The position numbers and the translations under genes were made by a program. The notes under the pieces are model-generated. The model did not search any database, was not told the origin of the DNA, and saw only the letters and a program-made list of their open reading frames with translations. Shown one piece after another: positions 17,975 through 26,617 of a stretch of 64,000 bases of DNA. The stretch lies in the NCBI RefSeq assembly GCF_001421515.1, contig NZ_LMKM01000004.1:84237-148236 (forward strand). Direction: 5' to 3'. This DNA comes from Pedobacter sp. Leaf216 (GTDB lineage: Bacteria; Bacteroidota; Bacteroidia; Sphingobacteriales; Sphingobacteriaceae). Each line of letters opens with the position of its first letter. Positions within the stretch are counted from its first letter, which is position 1.

Positions 17975-18025
17975 GCTTTTATACAAGATTAAATCGCTCC
18001 GCTACAGTCGGGATTTCGGAACAAA

Positions 18026-18865
18026 TTAAATGTACAGGTTCTCCCGTATGGTCGGGATAATATTTCTTTCCTGAGCCAGTTTAAATAAAGTATCTACCGC
18101 TTTCCGGCCTTCTTCGCCAAGGTTTACACTGTATTTATTTACGTAGAGTTCGATATGTTTGTACATTACACTTTCTTCCATTGCCTGGGCATGCTCGCGG
18201 ATGAAATCGATACCAGATTTTGGGTGTGCAAAGGCAAATTCTACCGATTGGCGGATTAAGCGGTTCACTTTTAGCTGTACTTCACGATCTAAATTCCTGT
18301 TAATCACAATTCCGCCCAATGGAATGGCGCAACCGGTTAATTTTTCCCAATAATCGCCTAAATCCACAATTTTGGTTAAGCCTTTATCCTGATAAGTAAA
18401 CCTGTTTTCGTGAATGATTAAACCTAAATCGATCTCTTCATGAAGTAATGCTGATTCGATTTCAGAAAAAACAAGCTCCTGTTTATTGAGCAAATGAGGG
18501 TAAGCAATACCCAGCAAAAAATTGGCCGTTGTATACTTTCCAGGTATACCTACCTTTAATTGGGCGTTTGAAGCCTGAAGTTCTGACTCGTTAAATTGAT
18601 TTTTGCTGATTAATAATGGGCCTACACCAAAACCTAAAGCACTTCCGGCATCTAATAAGGCATATTGATCGGCTACGTATGCAAAAGCATGGAAACTTAA
18701 CTTGGTAATGTCCAATTCACCTCTAAGTGCCTTTTGATTTAATGTTTCCACATCATCATAAGACACCTCAAATTCTAAACCTTCTGTATCAATTTTATGG
18801 TGAATTAATGCGTCGAAAATAAATGTATCGTTAGGGCAGGGTGAAAATCCAAGTGTAAGTTTCAT
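18026..18865 (-). CDS. mqnD: 1,4-dihydroxy-6-naphthoate synthase (futalosine pathway)
   Basis: The 279-residue protein matches MqnD in length and motifs: N-terminal LTLGFSPCPNDTFIFDALIH, FEVSYDDVETLNQKAL, and LSFHAFAYVADQYALLDAGSALGFGVGPLL. MqnD converts cyclic dehypoxanthine futalosine to 1,4-dihydroxy-6-naphthoate for menaquinone in the futalosine route. The gene follows mqnB by 34 bp on the same strand, so the two are probably one transcript. The remaining mqn genes are not in the window. Menaquinone by this route supports respiratory metabolism. Confidence 0.95.
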   Translation of the reverse strand: MKLTLGFSPCPNDTFIFDALIHHKIDTEGLEFEVSYDDVETLNQKALRGELDITKLSFHAFAYVADQYALLDAGSALGFGVGPLLISKNQFNESELQASNAQLKVGIPGKYTTANFLLGIAYPHLLNKQELVFSEIESALLHEEIDLGLIIHENRFTYQDKGLTKIVDLGDYWEKLTGCAIPLGGIVINRNLDREVQLKVNRLIRQSVEFAFAHPKSGIDFIREHAQAMEESVMYKHIELYVNKYSVNLGEEGRKAVDTLFKLAQERNIIPTIRENLYI

Positions 18866-18899
18866 TCATCAAAAATAACTACTGCATAAAATTAATCGG

Positions 18900-19529
18900 T
18901 CATAATGAGTTCATTTCTCCAATAAAAGCAATGGCCCATTCGTTTAAATTTTTTACTGCAAGTCCTATTTTCCAATTGTCTTTATTTCTGGGTTCCACAT
19001 AATTGGATACACTCCTAATTTGCAGGCAATCAATATTTAGCTGTTTACAGGCATAAAAAACGGCAGCACCCTCCATGCTTTCGGTGGTAGGGTTTAACCT
19101 TTTTACCAGGTTTTTAATGCTTTTTTCACTTCCTGTTACGCAATTCACGGTAATTCCTTTTGCCAGTGGCAAGCCAACTTTTCGCTGTGTTTTAGTTGTA
19201 TAATGGTTTTCGCCAAAACCCAAATCGGTTATCGTTAAAAATTCATCTCCATTTTCTGCACCCAACTCTGCAAAAGTATCCTCAATAATGTTTAAAACTG
19301 TTCCTAAGGCTGTATTTCTGTCAAAACAGCCTGCAATGCCGAAGTTTACAACAAGATCGTATTTAGAAGAAAGATGCTTGCCCAAAGCGAAAGCTGTTGC
19401 CACCATACCTACTCCTGTAATTAGCAGATCGAAATTTTTATGCGCTATAAAATCACCCTCCGGTAAATTGAAATGCTGATAAAAGAAGGCAAGTTCTGCT
19501 TTTGTAGCAGCAACAACTAAGGTTTTCAT
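18900..19529 (-). CDS. mqnB: Futalosine hydrolase
   Basis: The 209-residue protein is a nucleoside phosphorylase/hydrolase-fold enzyme. Family motifs are the N-terminal LVVAATKAELAFF, LITGVGMVATAFALGKHL, VNFGIAGCFD, and the substrate-binding TTESMEGAAVFYAC. Adjacency to mqnD favours futalosine hydrolase (MqnB, releasing hypoxanthine) over a general MTA/SAH nucleosidase, which would have similar motifs. It is the first gene of the two-gene operon. Confidence 0.92.
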   Translation of the reverse strand: MKTLVVAATKAELAFFYQHFNLPEGDFIAHKNFDLLITGVGMVATAFALGKHLSSKYDLVVNFGIAGCFDRNTALGTVLNIIEDTFAELGAENGDEFLTITDLGFGENHYTTKTQRKVGLPLAKGITVNCVTGSEKSIKNLVKRLNPTTESMEGAAVFYACKQLNIDCLQIRSVSNYVEPRNKDNWKIGLAVKNLNEWAIAFIGEMNSL

Positions 19530-19613
19530 TTAGTAAAGTTAGCAGATAGTTTTGTTAAAATTTTAGGTTTTCTTTAAGCTGGCCTTTAATCTTAAAGCTT
19601 AAACCTTTATCCG

Positions 19614-19621
19614 TATATTTG
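19614..19621 (+). promoter_or_regulatory. Bacteroidota -7 box upstream of the PTPS-folE genes
   Basis: TATATTTG is an exact TAnnTTTG match ending 17 bp before the ATG at 19639, which implies a very short leader. A -33 TTTG was not found at standard spacing. Confidence 0.5.
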
Positions 19622-19638
19622 CATTTTATTTTATAGTA

Positions 19639-20049
19639 ATGATTTACATAACAAGAAAAGCATCATTTAACGCCGCGCATAAATTAGCCCGTACCGATTG
19701 GGATGATGAAAAAAATAATGAAGTTTATGGTAAATGTGCCAACCCCAACTGGCATGGCCATAACTATTGGTTATATGTTACCGTTAAAGGCGAAGTTAAC
19801 CCTGAAACAGGTTTCCTGGTGGATTTAAAATGGCTGAAAGACGTAATGAATAATTATGTGGTAGATAAAGTTGATCATAAAAACTTAAATCTTGATGTTG
19901 ATTTTATGAAAGGCAAGCTGGCTTCTACAGAAAACCTGGCCATCGAAATCTGGAATCAGCTTTTGGCACCAATTGCAGAAAGTGGAGCCATTTTGCATTG
20001 CGTAAAGATTTACGAAACCGAAAATAATTTTGTTGAATATTTTGGCTAA
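19639..20049 (+). CDS. 6-pyruvoyl-tetrahydropterin synthase / QueD family enzyme
   Basis: The 136-residue protein belongs to the PTPS/QueD (COG0720) family. Zinc ligands are H14 (FNAAHKL), H39 and H41 (HGH). The catalytic cysteine is C33, and D79-H80 (VDHKN) completes the active site. The Cys lies five residues before HGH (C-x5-HGH), the spacing of animal-type PTPS. Canonical QueD has C-x3-HGH. It precedes folE by 11 bp, and FolE makes the dihydroneopterin triphosphate that both PTPS and QueD use. Whether the product feeds queuosine or a tetrahydrobiopterin-like cofactor is open. Confidence 0.88.
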   Translation: MIYITRKASFNAAHKLARTDWDDEKNNEVYGKCANPNWHGHNYWLYVTVKGEVNPETGFLVDLKWLKDVMNNYVVDKVDHKNLNLDVDFMKGKLASTENLAIEIWNQLLAPIAESGAILHCVKIYETENNFVEYFG

Positions 20050-20060
20050 AATCTAAATTA

Positions 20061-20696
20061 ATGAGCAATAAAGACGTATTAAAAGATGAATCGAGGGATG
20101 GTTATGTAAAAATAGACCGTTACAACGAAAATAAAATTGAAGCTGTAGCTGCACATTATAAAGATATTCTTGGCCAATTGGGCGAAGATCCTGAGCGTGA
20201 GGGATTATTGAAAACACCGGAGCGCGTGGCAAAGGCTTTACAATACTTAACCCACGGTTATGATTTAAAACCAGATGAAATTCTTAAAGGGGCAATGTTC
20301 CAGGAAGATTATAGCCAAATGGTGGTGGTAAAAGATATAGAAGTGTATTCGATGTGCGAACACCACATGCTGCCATTTTTTGGTAAAGCACATATTGCTT
20401 ATATTCCTAACGGGCACATTGTTGGTTTGAGCAAAATACCAAGGGTGGTTGATGCCTTTGCCCGTCGTTTACAGGTACAGGAGCGTTTAACAAACGAAAT
20501 CAGAGATTGTATTCAAAATACGCTAAACCCAATGGGTGTAGCCGTAGTGATGGAATGCAGGCATTTATGCATGTCGATGCGTGGAGTGCAGAAACAGAAT
20601 TCGGTTACTACAACCTCAGCTTTTACCGGTACTTTTTTAAGCAACGATAAAACGAGAGCGGAGTTTTTGAGGTTAATAACGGCGAGTTTAGATTAG
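20061..20696 (+). CDS. folE: GTP cyclohydrolase I
   Basis: The 211-residue enzyme converts GTP to 7,8-dihydroneopterin triphosphate, the first step of folate, biopterin and queuosine synthesis. It shows the zinc and active-site motifs [44 protein letters not shown], and [18 protein letters not shown]. An N-terminal extension of about 25 residues precedes the core, normal in this phylum. The gap to the PTPS gene is only 11 bp, suggesting co-transcription and supply of substrate to its neighbour. Confidence 0.97.
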   Translation: MSNKDVLKDESRDGYVKIDRYNENKIEAVAAHYKDILGQLGEDPEREGLLKTPERVAKALQYLTHGYDLKPDEILKGAMFQEDYSQMVVVKDIEVYSMCEHHMLPFFGKAHIAYIPNGHIVGLSKIPRVVDAFARRLQVQERLTNEIRDCIQNTLNPMGVAVVMECRHLCMSMRGVQKQNSVTTTSAFTGTFLSNDKTRAEFLRLITASLD

Positions 20697-20702
20697 CCGC
20701 AT

Positions 20703-20770
20703 CCTCCTAAAGGGGAGGGTTTCAATAATAATTTAAGTAAATATTTAATTTCCCCCTTGGGGATTAAAGG
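20703..20770. repeat. Palindrome-rich intergenic element
   Basis: CCTCC-TAAAG-GGGAGG (20703-20718) and a later CCCCCTTGGGGA lie between folE and fabD. The arms are related in inverted orientation (G-rich then C-rich), like the small palindromic elements often left between Bacteroidota genes. A role is not shown. Confidence 0.4.
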
Positions 20771-20772
20771 AT

Positions 20773-21654
20773 ATGAAAGCATATATTTTTCCCGGACAGG
20801 GAGCACAGTTTGTAGGCATGGGTAAAGATCTTTACGAAAACCCAAAAGCTGCAGAATTATTTGAACAGGCCAACCAGATTATCGGTTTCCGTATCAGTGA
20901 CATTATGTTCTCAGGAACAGATGAAGAACTTAAACAAACCAATGTAACCCAACCCGCTATCTTTTTGCATTCGGTTATTTTGGCAAAAGTTTTAGGTGAA
21001 AGTTTTACTCCAGATATGGTTGCCGGTCATTCATTAGGCGAATTTTCTGCCTTGGTGGCTGCAAAAGCATTATCTTTTGAAGATGGATTAAAGTTGGTTA
21101 TTGCACGTGCAAATGCGATGCAAAAAGCTTGCGAAGCACAACCCTCAACAATGGCGGCTATTTTAGGCCTGGCAGATGATGTGGTTGAAAAAATATGTGC
21201 AGAAATTGATGCTGTTGTTGTTCCTGCAAATTACAACTGCCCGGGGCAACTGGTTATCTCTGGCAGTTTAGAAGGTATTGATCTGGCTTGTGCCAAATTA
21301 ACTGAAGCCGGAGCAAAAAGGGCATTAAAATTAAATGTTGGTGGTGCATTTCACTCGCCATTAATGGAGCCGGCAAAAATTGAACTGCAAGCAGCAATTG
21401 AAGCCACAGATATTTCTGCGCCAATTTGCCCGGTTTACCAAAATGTTGATGCTAAGCCTTATACTGATCCAACCGAAATTAAAGCAAATTTAATTAAACA
21501 ATTAACAGGAGCTGTACGTTGGACACAAACAGTAGGTAATATGCTTGCCGATGGCGCAACTGAATTTGTAGAGGTAGGTCCAGGAAATGTATTACAGGGA
21601 TTGGTTAAAAAAGTAAGCCGCGAAGTACAAACAAGCAGCGCTACTATAGCTTAA
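20773..21654 (+). CDS. fabD: Malonyl-CoA-acyl carrier protein transacylase
   Basis: The 293-residue enzyme loads malonate onto acyl carrier protein for fatty acid synthesis. The N-terminal YIFPGQGAQFVGMGKDL motif, the nucleophile S87 in GHSLGEFSALV and the catalytic histidine in GGAFHSPLM are present, and the length is normal for FabD. It lies 76 bp after folE and ends in a perfect-stem terminator, so it may have its own promoter. No other fab genes are nearby. Confidence 0.97.
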   Translation: MKAYIFPGQGAQFVGMGKDLYENPKAAELFEQANQIIGFRISDIMFSGTDEELKQTNVTQPAIFLHSVILAKVLGESFTPDMVAGHSLGEFSALVAAKALSFEDGLKLVIARANAMQKACEAQPSTMAAILGLADDVVEKICAEIDAVVVPANYNCPGQLVISGSLEGIDLACAKLTEAGAKRALKLNVGGAFHSPLMEPAKIELQAAIEATDISAPICPVYQNVDAKPYTDPTEIKANLIKQLTGAVRWTQTVGNMLADGATEFVEVGPGNVLQGLVKKVSREVQTSSATIA

Positions 21655-21680
21655 GTATTCAAAAATAGAATAATAGTTAC

Positions 21681-21717
21681 AACGCCATAAACTCAACTGT
21701 TTATGGCGTTATTTTTT
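21681..21717 (+). terminator. Intrinsic terminator of fabD
   Basis: A perfect 12-bp stem (AACGCCATAAAC / GTTTATGGCGTT, 21681-21692 and 21699-21710) with a 6-nt loop is followed by A and six T. It lies 27 bp past the fabD stop. Confidence 0.92.
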
Positions 21718-21743
21718 ATCAATATTAATATCTTTATCATTAG

Positions 21744-24700
21744 ATGAAAATGAGCTTTGGTGTAAAAATAAGGTTTCTTTTGCTCGTTTTGGGCTGTTGC
21801 TTAATTGTGACTTCTATTTCGTTAAGCCATTTTACAACAAAAAGCGAATTGCTTGACCGTGATGCAGAAGAAATTCAGCAAAACCTTTCGATAAAGGAAA
21901 AAGCGGTGCAAAATTTCCTGGCAAATAAGAAAGAAGTAGCCAAAGCCAAACAATTTCATACTAATCCAAAAAATGCGCTAGATTTTATTGAATCTTTTCG
22001 CGAAAAGAGTGGCATAAACTTATTAACCTACCAAAATAGCCAGCTTAAGTTTTGGAGCACCTATAAAGTGTCTGATATTGATCCGAATACGATAAAAGAA
22101 GGTAGTTCTGTATTGTTTTTCTCCAATGGCTGGTATGAGGTAATAAAAAGCACGCAAGGTAATTTTAGCCTTATTTTTCTAATCTCTATCCAGTCTCAGT
22201 ATCCTTTTAAAGAAACGCAATACTTTAAAAACGATATCGACCCAATTTTATCCAAAACCAAGTTGTTAACCTTTGCATCTTTTACTGATAAGGATGTATA
22301 TGTGATTAAAAGTGTTGACAATAAATTTCTTTTCGGGCTGAAGGTTAAATCCGGTTATGCAGAAACTTATTATTCTGGTACACAGTTGTGGCTTTTTGTT
22401 GCCGGGATGCTGTGCATCTGTATGTTTTTTAACTCTTTAAGCTCGCTTATTGCCAGGCGCGGCCACATTGCATGGGGCACCTTTTTGCTGCTTTTTTTCT
22501 TCCTGGCTTTTCGGTTATCAGATTTATATTACGGGTGGTTTAACCATCGGTTTATTTTAGAGTTATTCGATCCGCGGATTTATGCCGATAGCTTTTTAAT
22601 GCCTTCACTGGGCGATTTCCTGCTGAATGTAATTGTACTCACCTGGCTGCTCTTATTTATGTATAACCATAAGGAGCAATATCAGTTTCCCGAATCAATT
22701 AAACGGAATAAAATAATAGGCTTAATTATCCAGGCAGTTTTACTGGTATTAATTGGCCGGATAGTTTGGGATACAGATGATATTTTTTTCGGATTGATCT
22801 TTAATTCCAAAATCAATTTCGATATCGTAAATATTTTAAAACTGAGTGGAACCAGCTGGGTAGGCATCGTCATTTTATGTTTGGCCTGGTTTCAGATTTA
22901 CCTCATAACGGTTATTTCGGCAACAGTAAGCAAACAGCTGAATGTTACAAACAGGGAGCGGCTAATAATTTTTCTAATTGGGTTTGCTGGTGTTTTTGTG
23001 TACAAGCTCGTTGTAGATTTTAATGCATTTTTTATTGTTTTTGCACTTGCTTTATTTATTGTTGCGCGGGCGGTTTATGTGAAAGAGCAAAACTTTTCGA
23101 TAGGGATGTTTGCCATTGTTTTTTTCTGCCTGGCCTTTAATACCTCAATTAAATATACGCGGTATAAAGATTTTAAAGAAAGAAGCTTACGCGAACCGCT
23201 TGCACGTAAAGTACAGTCATCAGAAGATCCGAATGCCATTGTTGCGCTTGGTGCTTTAGGAAATGAAATAGTTAAAGATGATTTTTTGGTGCGGTATTTT
23301 GATCAGGACCGGACCGGAAATTATTCTGTGCTTAAAAATCACATTAAAGATTATTTGGATGGTTATTTAAACAGGTATGATTATCAGATTTATCCTTACG
23401 ATAAATCAGGTGTTATAATTGGCAGTTCTGATAGTCCTCCGATTAATAAATACAAAAACCTGGTAGAAGCTGGCTCTGTTAAAATAGATGGTTCTAACTT
23501 TTTTTATCAGGTAAATAATACTTTCGGTTACCAGGATTATTTCGGGATAATTTCTGTTGTAGATCAAGGCAATTTATTGGGTACATTGGTTATCGAGCTT
23601 CGATCTAAGCCTTATAATTATAATAACCGTCTTCCGGATCTTTTAGGTGATCAGAGATTGATGAAAGATGAGGATTTTAAAGGTTATTCCATTGCATTGT
23701 ACAGTAATAATAAACTCCTCAACCAATCTGGTAACTACACCTATCCTTTAGATGGAAGCATATTTAAAGGCAGAAAAGATGATTTTATTACCATAAGCGA
23801 TGACCAACTCCACTACAGCCATTTAATTTATAAGCCATCTGATAGCAAAATGGTAATTATCAGCAGGGAGAAAGTTGATTACCTGGAGCGATTGGCAGCC
23901 CTTTCTTTCTTTTTTCTGGTATTTATCATTTTTTCAATATTGCTTTATGGCTTAATCTGGCTTATTAAAAACCTGGATGACGATAAAGTAGGTTGGTTCA
24001 GTATAAACAGGTCGTTAATGATCAATGCCAATAAGATTCTTTACAAAACCAGAATCCAGGTGTCGATTGTACTTTCTGTTGTGGCAACATTGGTAATTGT
24101 TGGCTGGGTAACTTATTATTACATGAACCTTGAATACCGCGGTCAGCAAGATGCAATATTAAAGGATAAGATAAGAAAGGTGCAGCAAAACTTCGAAAAA
24201 CAGGTTTTTAGCAATGGAATAATCACAAATGATGAGAACGCAATAGCCGATTTTAACAACTTTGCAGATATTAACAATGCAGATTTGAATTTATATGATT
24301 TGAACGGCAATTTATTGATGACTACCTATCCCAAGCTGTATAATTATAAAATTATTGGTAAAAAGATGGGACCGAAAGCCTTCTTTTCATTGAGTGGTTT
24401 GCACCGTTCGGAATATATAAATCCTAAAGAAAATATTGGGAATTTAATTTATGCGGCTGCTTATGCACCAATCAGAAACGCACAGAATAAAACCATTGCA
24501 TATATCGGTTTGCCAAATTATTCAAACGAAGAAGAATATACCGATAAAATTGCGCTTTTTGTAAGCAATCTGATCAATATTTATGCACTCGTTTTTGTAG
24601 CCATTGGTGTACTTGCCGTATTTTTGGCCAACCAAATCACCAGTCCTTTAACACTAATACAGGAAAGCATTAGTAAAACAAAAATTGGCCAGCGTAACGA

Positions 24701-25478
24701 ACCAATTGTGTGGCGCAGGCATGATGAAATTGGCTCTTTAATTAAAGAATATAACAATATGATTTCGGCACTGGAGGCTAGTGCGCTTAAGCTGGCAAGA
24801 TCTGAGCGTGAAAGTGCCTGGCGCGAAATGGCCAAACAGGTTGCCCATGAAATTAAAAACCCGCTAACACCTTTAAAACTGGGTGTTCAATTGCTGGAGA
24901 AATCATGGAAAGAGAAAGATCCAAATTTTGAGTTAAAGTTTAATAAGTTTAGCAAATCGTTTATAGAACAAATTGACAGTCTTTCGAAGATTGCTTCCGA
25001 ATTTTCGAACTTTGCAAAAATGCCTGATACCAACCTGGAACGCCTTTCTTTGGTTCCAATAATTGAACAGGCAAGAGAGGTATTTAAAAGTACAGAAAAT
25101 GTAACGATTGATGTGCTGAATAAAAGTGACCGTGATATCGAAATTATGGCCGATCATGATCAGCTTTTAAGAACCTTTAATAACTTGCTTAAAAATGCCA
25201 TTGAAGCCATTGATGAAGAAACTTTATGCTGCATTTCCATTGTGGTATACATTGATGCGCAAAATGCATATATCGAGATTAAAGATAATGGTAAAGGTAT
25301 CCCTTTAACCTTACACGATAAGATTTTTGTACCAAACTTTACCACCAAAACTTCGGGCACTGGCTTAGGGTTGGCTTTTGTAAAGCAAGCGGTTGAAAAT
25401 GCTGGCGGGTCGGTTAAATTTACGTCAATAGCAGGCTTGGGAACTACGTTTTATTTGAATTTCCCTTTAGCTAAATAA
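21744..25478 (+). CDS. Large NtrY-like membrane sensor histidine kinase
   Basis: The 1244-residue protein is unusually long for a sensor kinase. It has an N-terminal membrane helix, an extracellular region, a cluster of hydrophobic helices (about 215-475) and a second large extracytoplasmic region. Another membrane helix precedes a final sensor loop, after which a HAMP-like linker leads into the kinase core. The phospho-acceptor is H1035 in QVAHEIKNPLTPLKLGVQLL, the NtrY/PAS-type HisKA pattern. The HATPase motifs LLKNAIEAI, IKDNGKGIP and GTGLGLAFV follow. No response regulator gene is adjacent, so it is an orphan. Its partner and signal cannot be read here. Confidence 0.92.
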   Translation: MKMSFGVKIRFLLLVLGCCLIVTSISLSHFTTKSELLDRDAEEIQQNLSIKEKAVQNFLANKKEVAKAKQFHTNPKNALDFIESFREKSGINLLTYQNSQLKFWSTYKVSDIDPNTIKEGSSVLFFSNGWYEVIKSTQGNFSLIFLISIQSQYPFKETQYFKNDIDPILSKTKLLTFASFTDKDVYVIKSVDNKFLFGLKVKSGYAETYYSGTQLWLFVAGMLCICMFFNSLSSLIARRGHIAWGTFLLLFFFLAFRLSDLYYGWFNHRFILELFDPRIYADSFLMPSLGDFLLNVIVLTWLLLFMYNHKEQYQFPESIKRNKIIGLIIQAVLLVLIGRIVWDTDDIFFGLIFNSKINFDIVNILKLSGTSWVGIVILCLAWFQIYLITVISATVSKQLNVTNRERLIIFLIGFAGVFVYKLVVDFNAFFIVFALALFIVARAVYVKEQNFSIGMFAIVFFCLAFNTSIKYTRYKDFKERSLREPLARKVQSSEDPNAIVALGALGNEIVKDDFLVRYFDQDRTGNYSVLKNHIKDYLDGYLNRYDYQIYPYDKSGVIIGSSDSPPINKYKNLVEAGSVKIDGSNFFYQVNNTFGYQDYFGIISVVDQGNLLGTLVIELRSKPYNYNNRLPDLLGDQRLMKDEDFKGYSIALYSNNKLLNQSGNYTYPLDGSIFKGRKDDFITISDDQLHYSHLIYKPSDSKMVIISREKVDYLERLAALSFFFLVFIIFSILLYGLIWLIKNLDDDKVGWFSINRSLMINANKILYKTRIQVSIVLSVVATLVIVGWVTYYYMNLEYRGQQDAILKDKIRKVQQNFEKQVFSNGIITNDENAIADFNNFADINNADLNLYDLNGNLLMTTYPKLYNYKIIGKKMGPKAFFSLSGLHRSEYINPKENIGNLIYAAAYAPIRNAQNKTIAYIGLPNYSNEEEYTDKIALFVSNLINIYALVFVAIGVLAVFLANQITSPLTLIQESISKTKIGQRNEPIVWRRHDEIGSLIKEYNNMISALEASALKLARSERESAWREMAKQVAHEIKNPLTPLKLGVQLLEKSWKEKDPNFELKFNKFSKSFIEQIDSLSKIASEFSNFAKMPDTNLERLSLVPIIEQAREVFKSTENVTIDVLNKSDRDIEIMADHDQLLRTFNNLLKNAIEAIDEETLCCISIVVYIDAQNAYIEIKDNGKGIPLTLHDKIFVPNFTTKTSGTGLGLAFVKQAVENAGGSVKFTSIAGLGTTFYLNFPLAK

Positions 25479-25509
25479 AAAATAAAGATTGGTTAATATG
25501 GTGCTGATT

Positions 25510-26460
25510 TTACCTCAATTCTACTTGAGCTTTGCCCATGGTGTTGCCATCAGCATATAAAATTACGGTATAAATCCCCTTAATAAAAGGTTTTGGATTT
25601 GCCCAGTCGATAACATAGGTGCTATCGTCGTTATTGTAATTGATAAAAATAGAATGGCTGAACTGCATTTCCTGTCCATCAGCCTCGAAACGGTTGCCTT
25701 CGTCGGCCAATAAATTTCCGGCAGGATCAAATACCCTTAAATAAATGTTGTGATGGCCTTTTTCTGCCAGTTGATTGGGAATAATATTAAACCTTACGCT
25801 TAATTTTTCGGCAGTGGATGATTTTGTTACTTCAACTTTTTTGCCGCTCGATTTGGTTCTGAAGGCAATAATTTCGGCAGTTTGCAATTTTAATGCTGCT
25901 GCGGTTCTAACTTTCGCGTTTAAACTCGAATTCTCATTTTCGAGATTTGAAGCCTTATTACTGATATTTTTCAGTGTATTTTCTAAGCTATCGCGACTGT
26001 TTTTTAGAAAAATGTTATCTTTTTGTAGCTGGATAATCTGATCGTTGTAATTTTTTACAAAAGTTTTAAGCTCGTTTATCTGCGCATTGGCTTTATCAAG
26101 CTCGCCCTGTGTGATCTGATTTTTTTCTAAGGCAACCTTAAGTTCATCAATTTTTTCGCGGGCTAATTTTTGCTCTTCAACAAGTTTATCGTTTAGGTCT
26201 AAATTTAAGGCATTCACTTTATCCAGCTCAACCTCAATCTTTTCTACCTCAAGCCTTAGCTTATCTTTTTCTGTGCTAACGGTAACAAATCTTTCGCTCT
26301 GCTTTCGATCTTTAAAAAATAAGTAGGCATTTGTGCCAATTAAAGCCGCAATAACGATGACCAGGAAGTAAATTTTGTTTCTATCACCCTTATTAATCTT
26401 TTGTGGTTCCATTTTTAATAACGCTGTATCTTCTTTAATTAATATACTTTTGTTCTCCAT
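25510..26460 (-). CDS. Unknown membrane-anchored coiled-coil protein
   Basis: I do not recognise a named family. The likely start is ATG 26460 (316 residues); a GTG at 26478 would add six. After a short basic N-terminus there is one membrane helix (about 30-50, FLVIVIAALIGTNAYLFF). A long coiled coil rich in Lys, Glu and Asn follows (about 60-200), then a beta-rich C-terminal domain (LSVRFNIIPNQLAEKGHHNIYLRVFDPAGNLL). The protein should be anchored in the inner membrane with the coiled coil outside. It is convergent with the kinase gene, 31 bp from its stop. Confidence 0.72.
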   Translation of the reverse strand: MENKSILIKEDTALLKMEPQKINKGDRNKIYFLVIVIAALIGTNAYLFFKDRKQSERFVTVSTEKDKLRLEVEKIEVELDKVNALNLDLNDKLVEEQKLAREKIDELKVALEKNQITQGELDKANAQINELKTFVKNYNDQIIQLQKDNIFLKNSRDSLENTLKNISNKASNLENENSSLNAKVRTAAALKLQTAEIIAFRTKSSGKKVEVTKSSTAEKLSVRFNIIPNQLAEKGHHNIYLRVFDPAGNLLADEGNRFEADGQEMQFSHSIFINYNNDDSTYVIDWANPKPFIKGIYTVILYADGNTMGKAQVELR

Positions 26461-26617
26461 AGGTAAATGGGTATACACAATTAATTTTAGCAGGGCGCAA
26501 ATTAAAATTTTTTAAAAACTTATAAGAGTTTTTAAAAAAAATCGTTTACTTGCTAATGTTGATTTGTATTCAAATTAACACAAACACACAACCTGAGTAA
26601 AAAATAAGACAGAAATA

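Larger units (their letters stand above)
17641..18025. other. 385-bp convergent spacer filled with repeats
   Basis: This gap separates the response regulator gene from mqnD, which point toward each other. It holds a duplicated 38-bp sequence and a 65-bp palindromic element (listed separately). No coding frame was recognised. Confidence 0.6.

Noticed and set aside
26461..26478. Upstream GTG start for the coiled-coil protein
   Set aside because: The ATG at 26460 is closer to the conserved lysine-rich N-terminus; the GTG adds six residues with no support.
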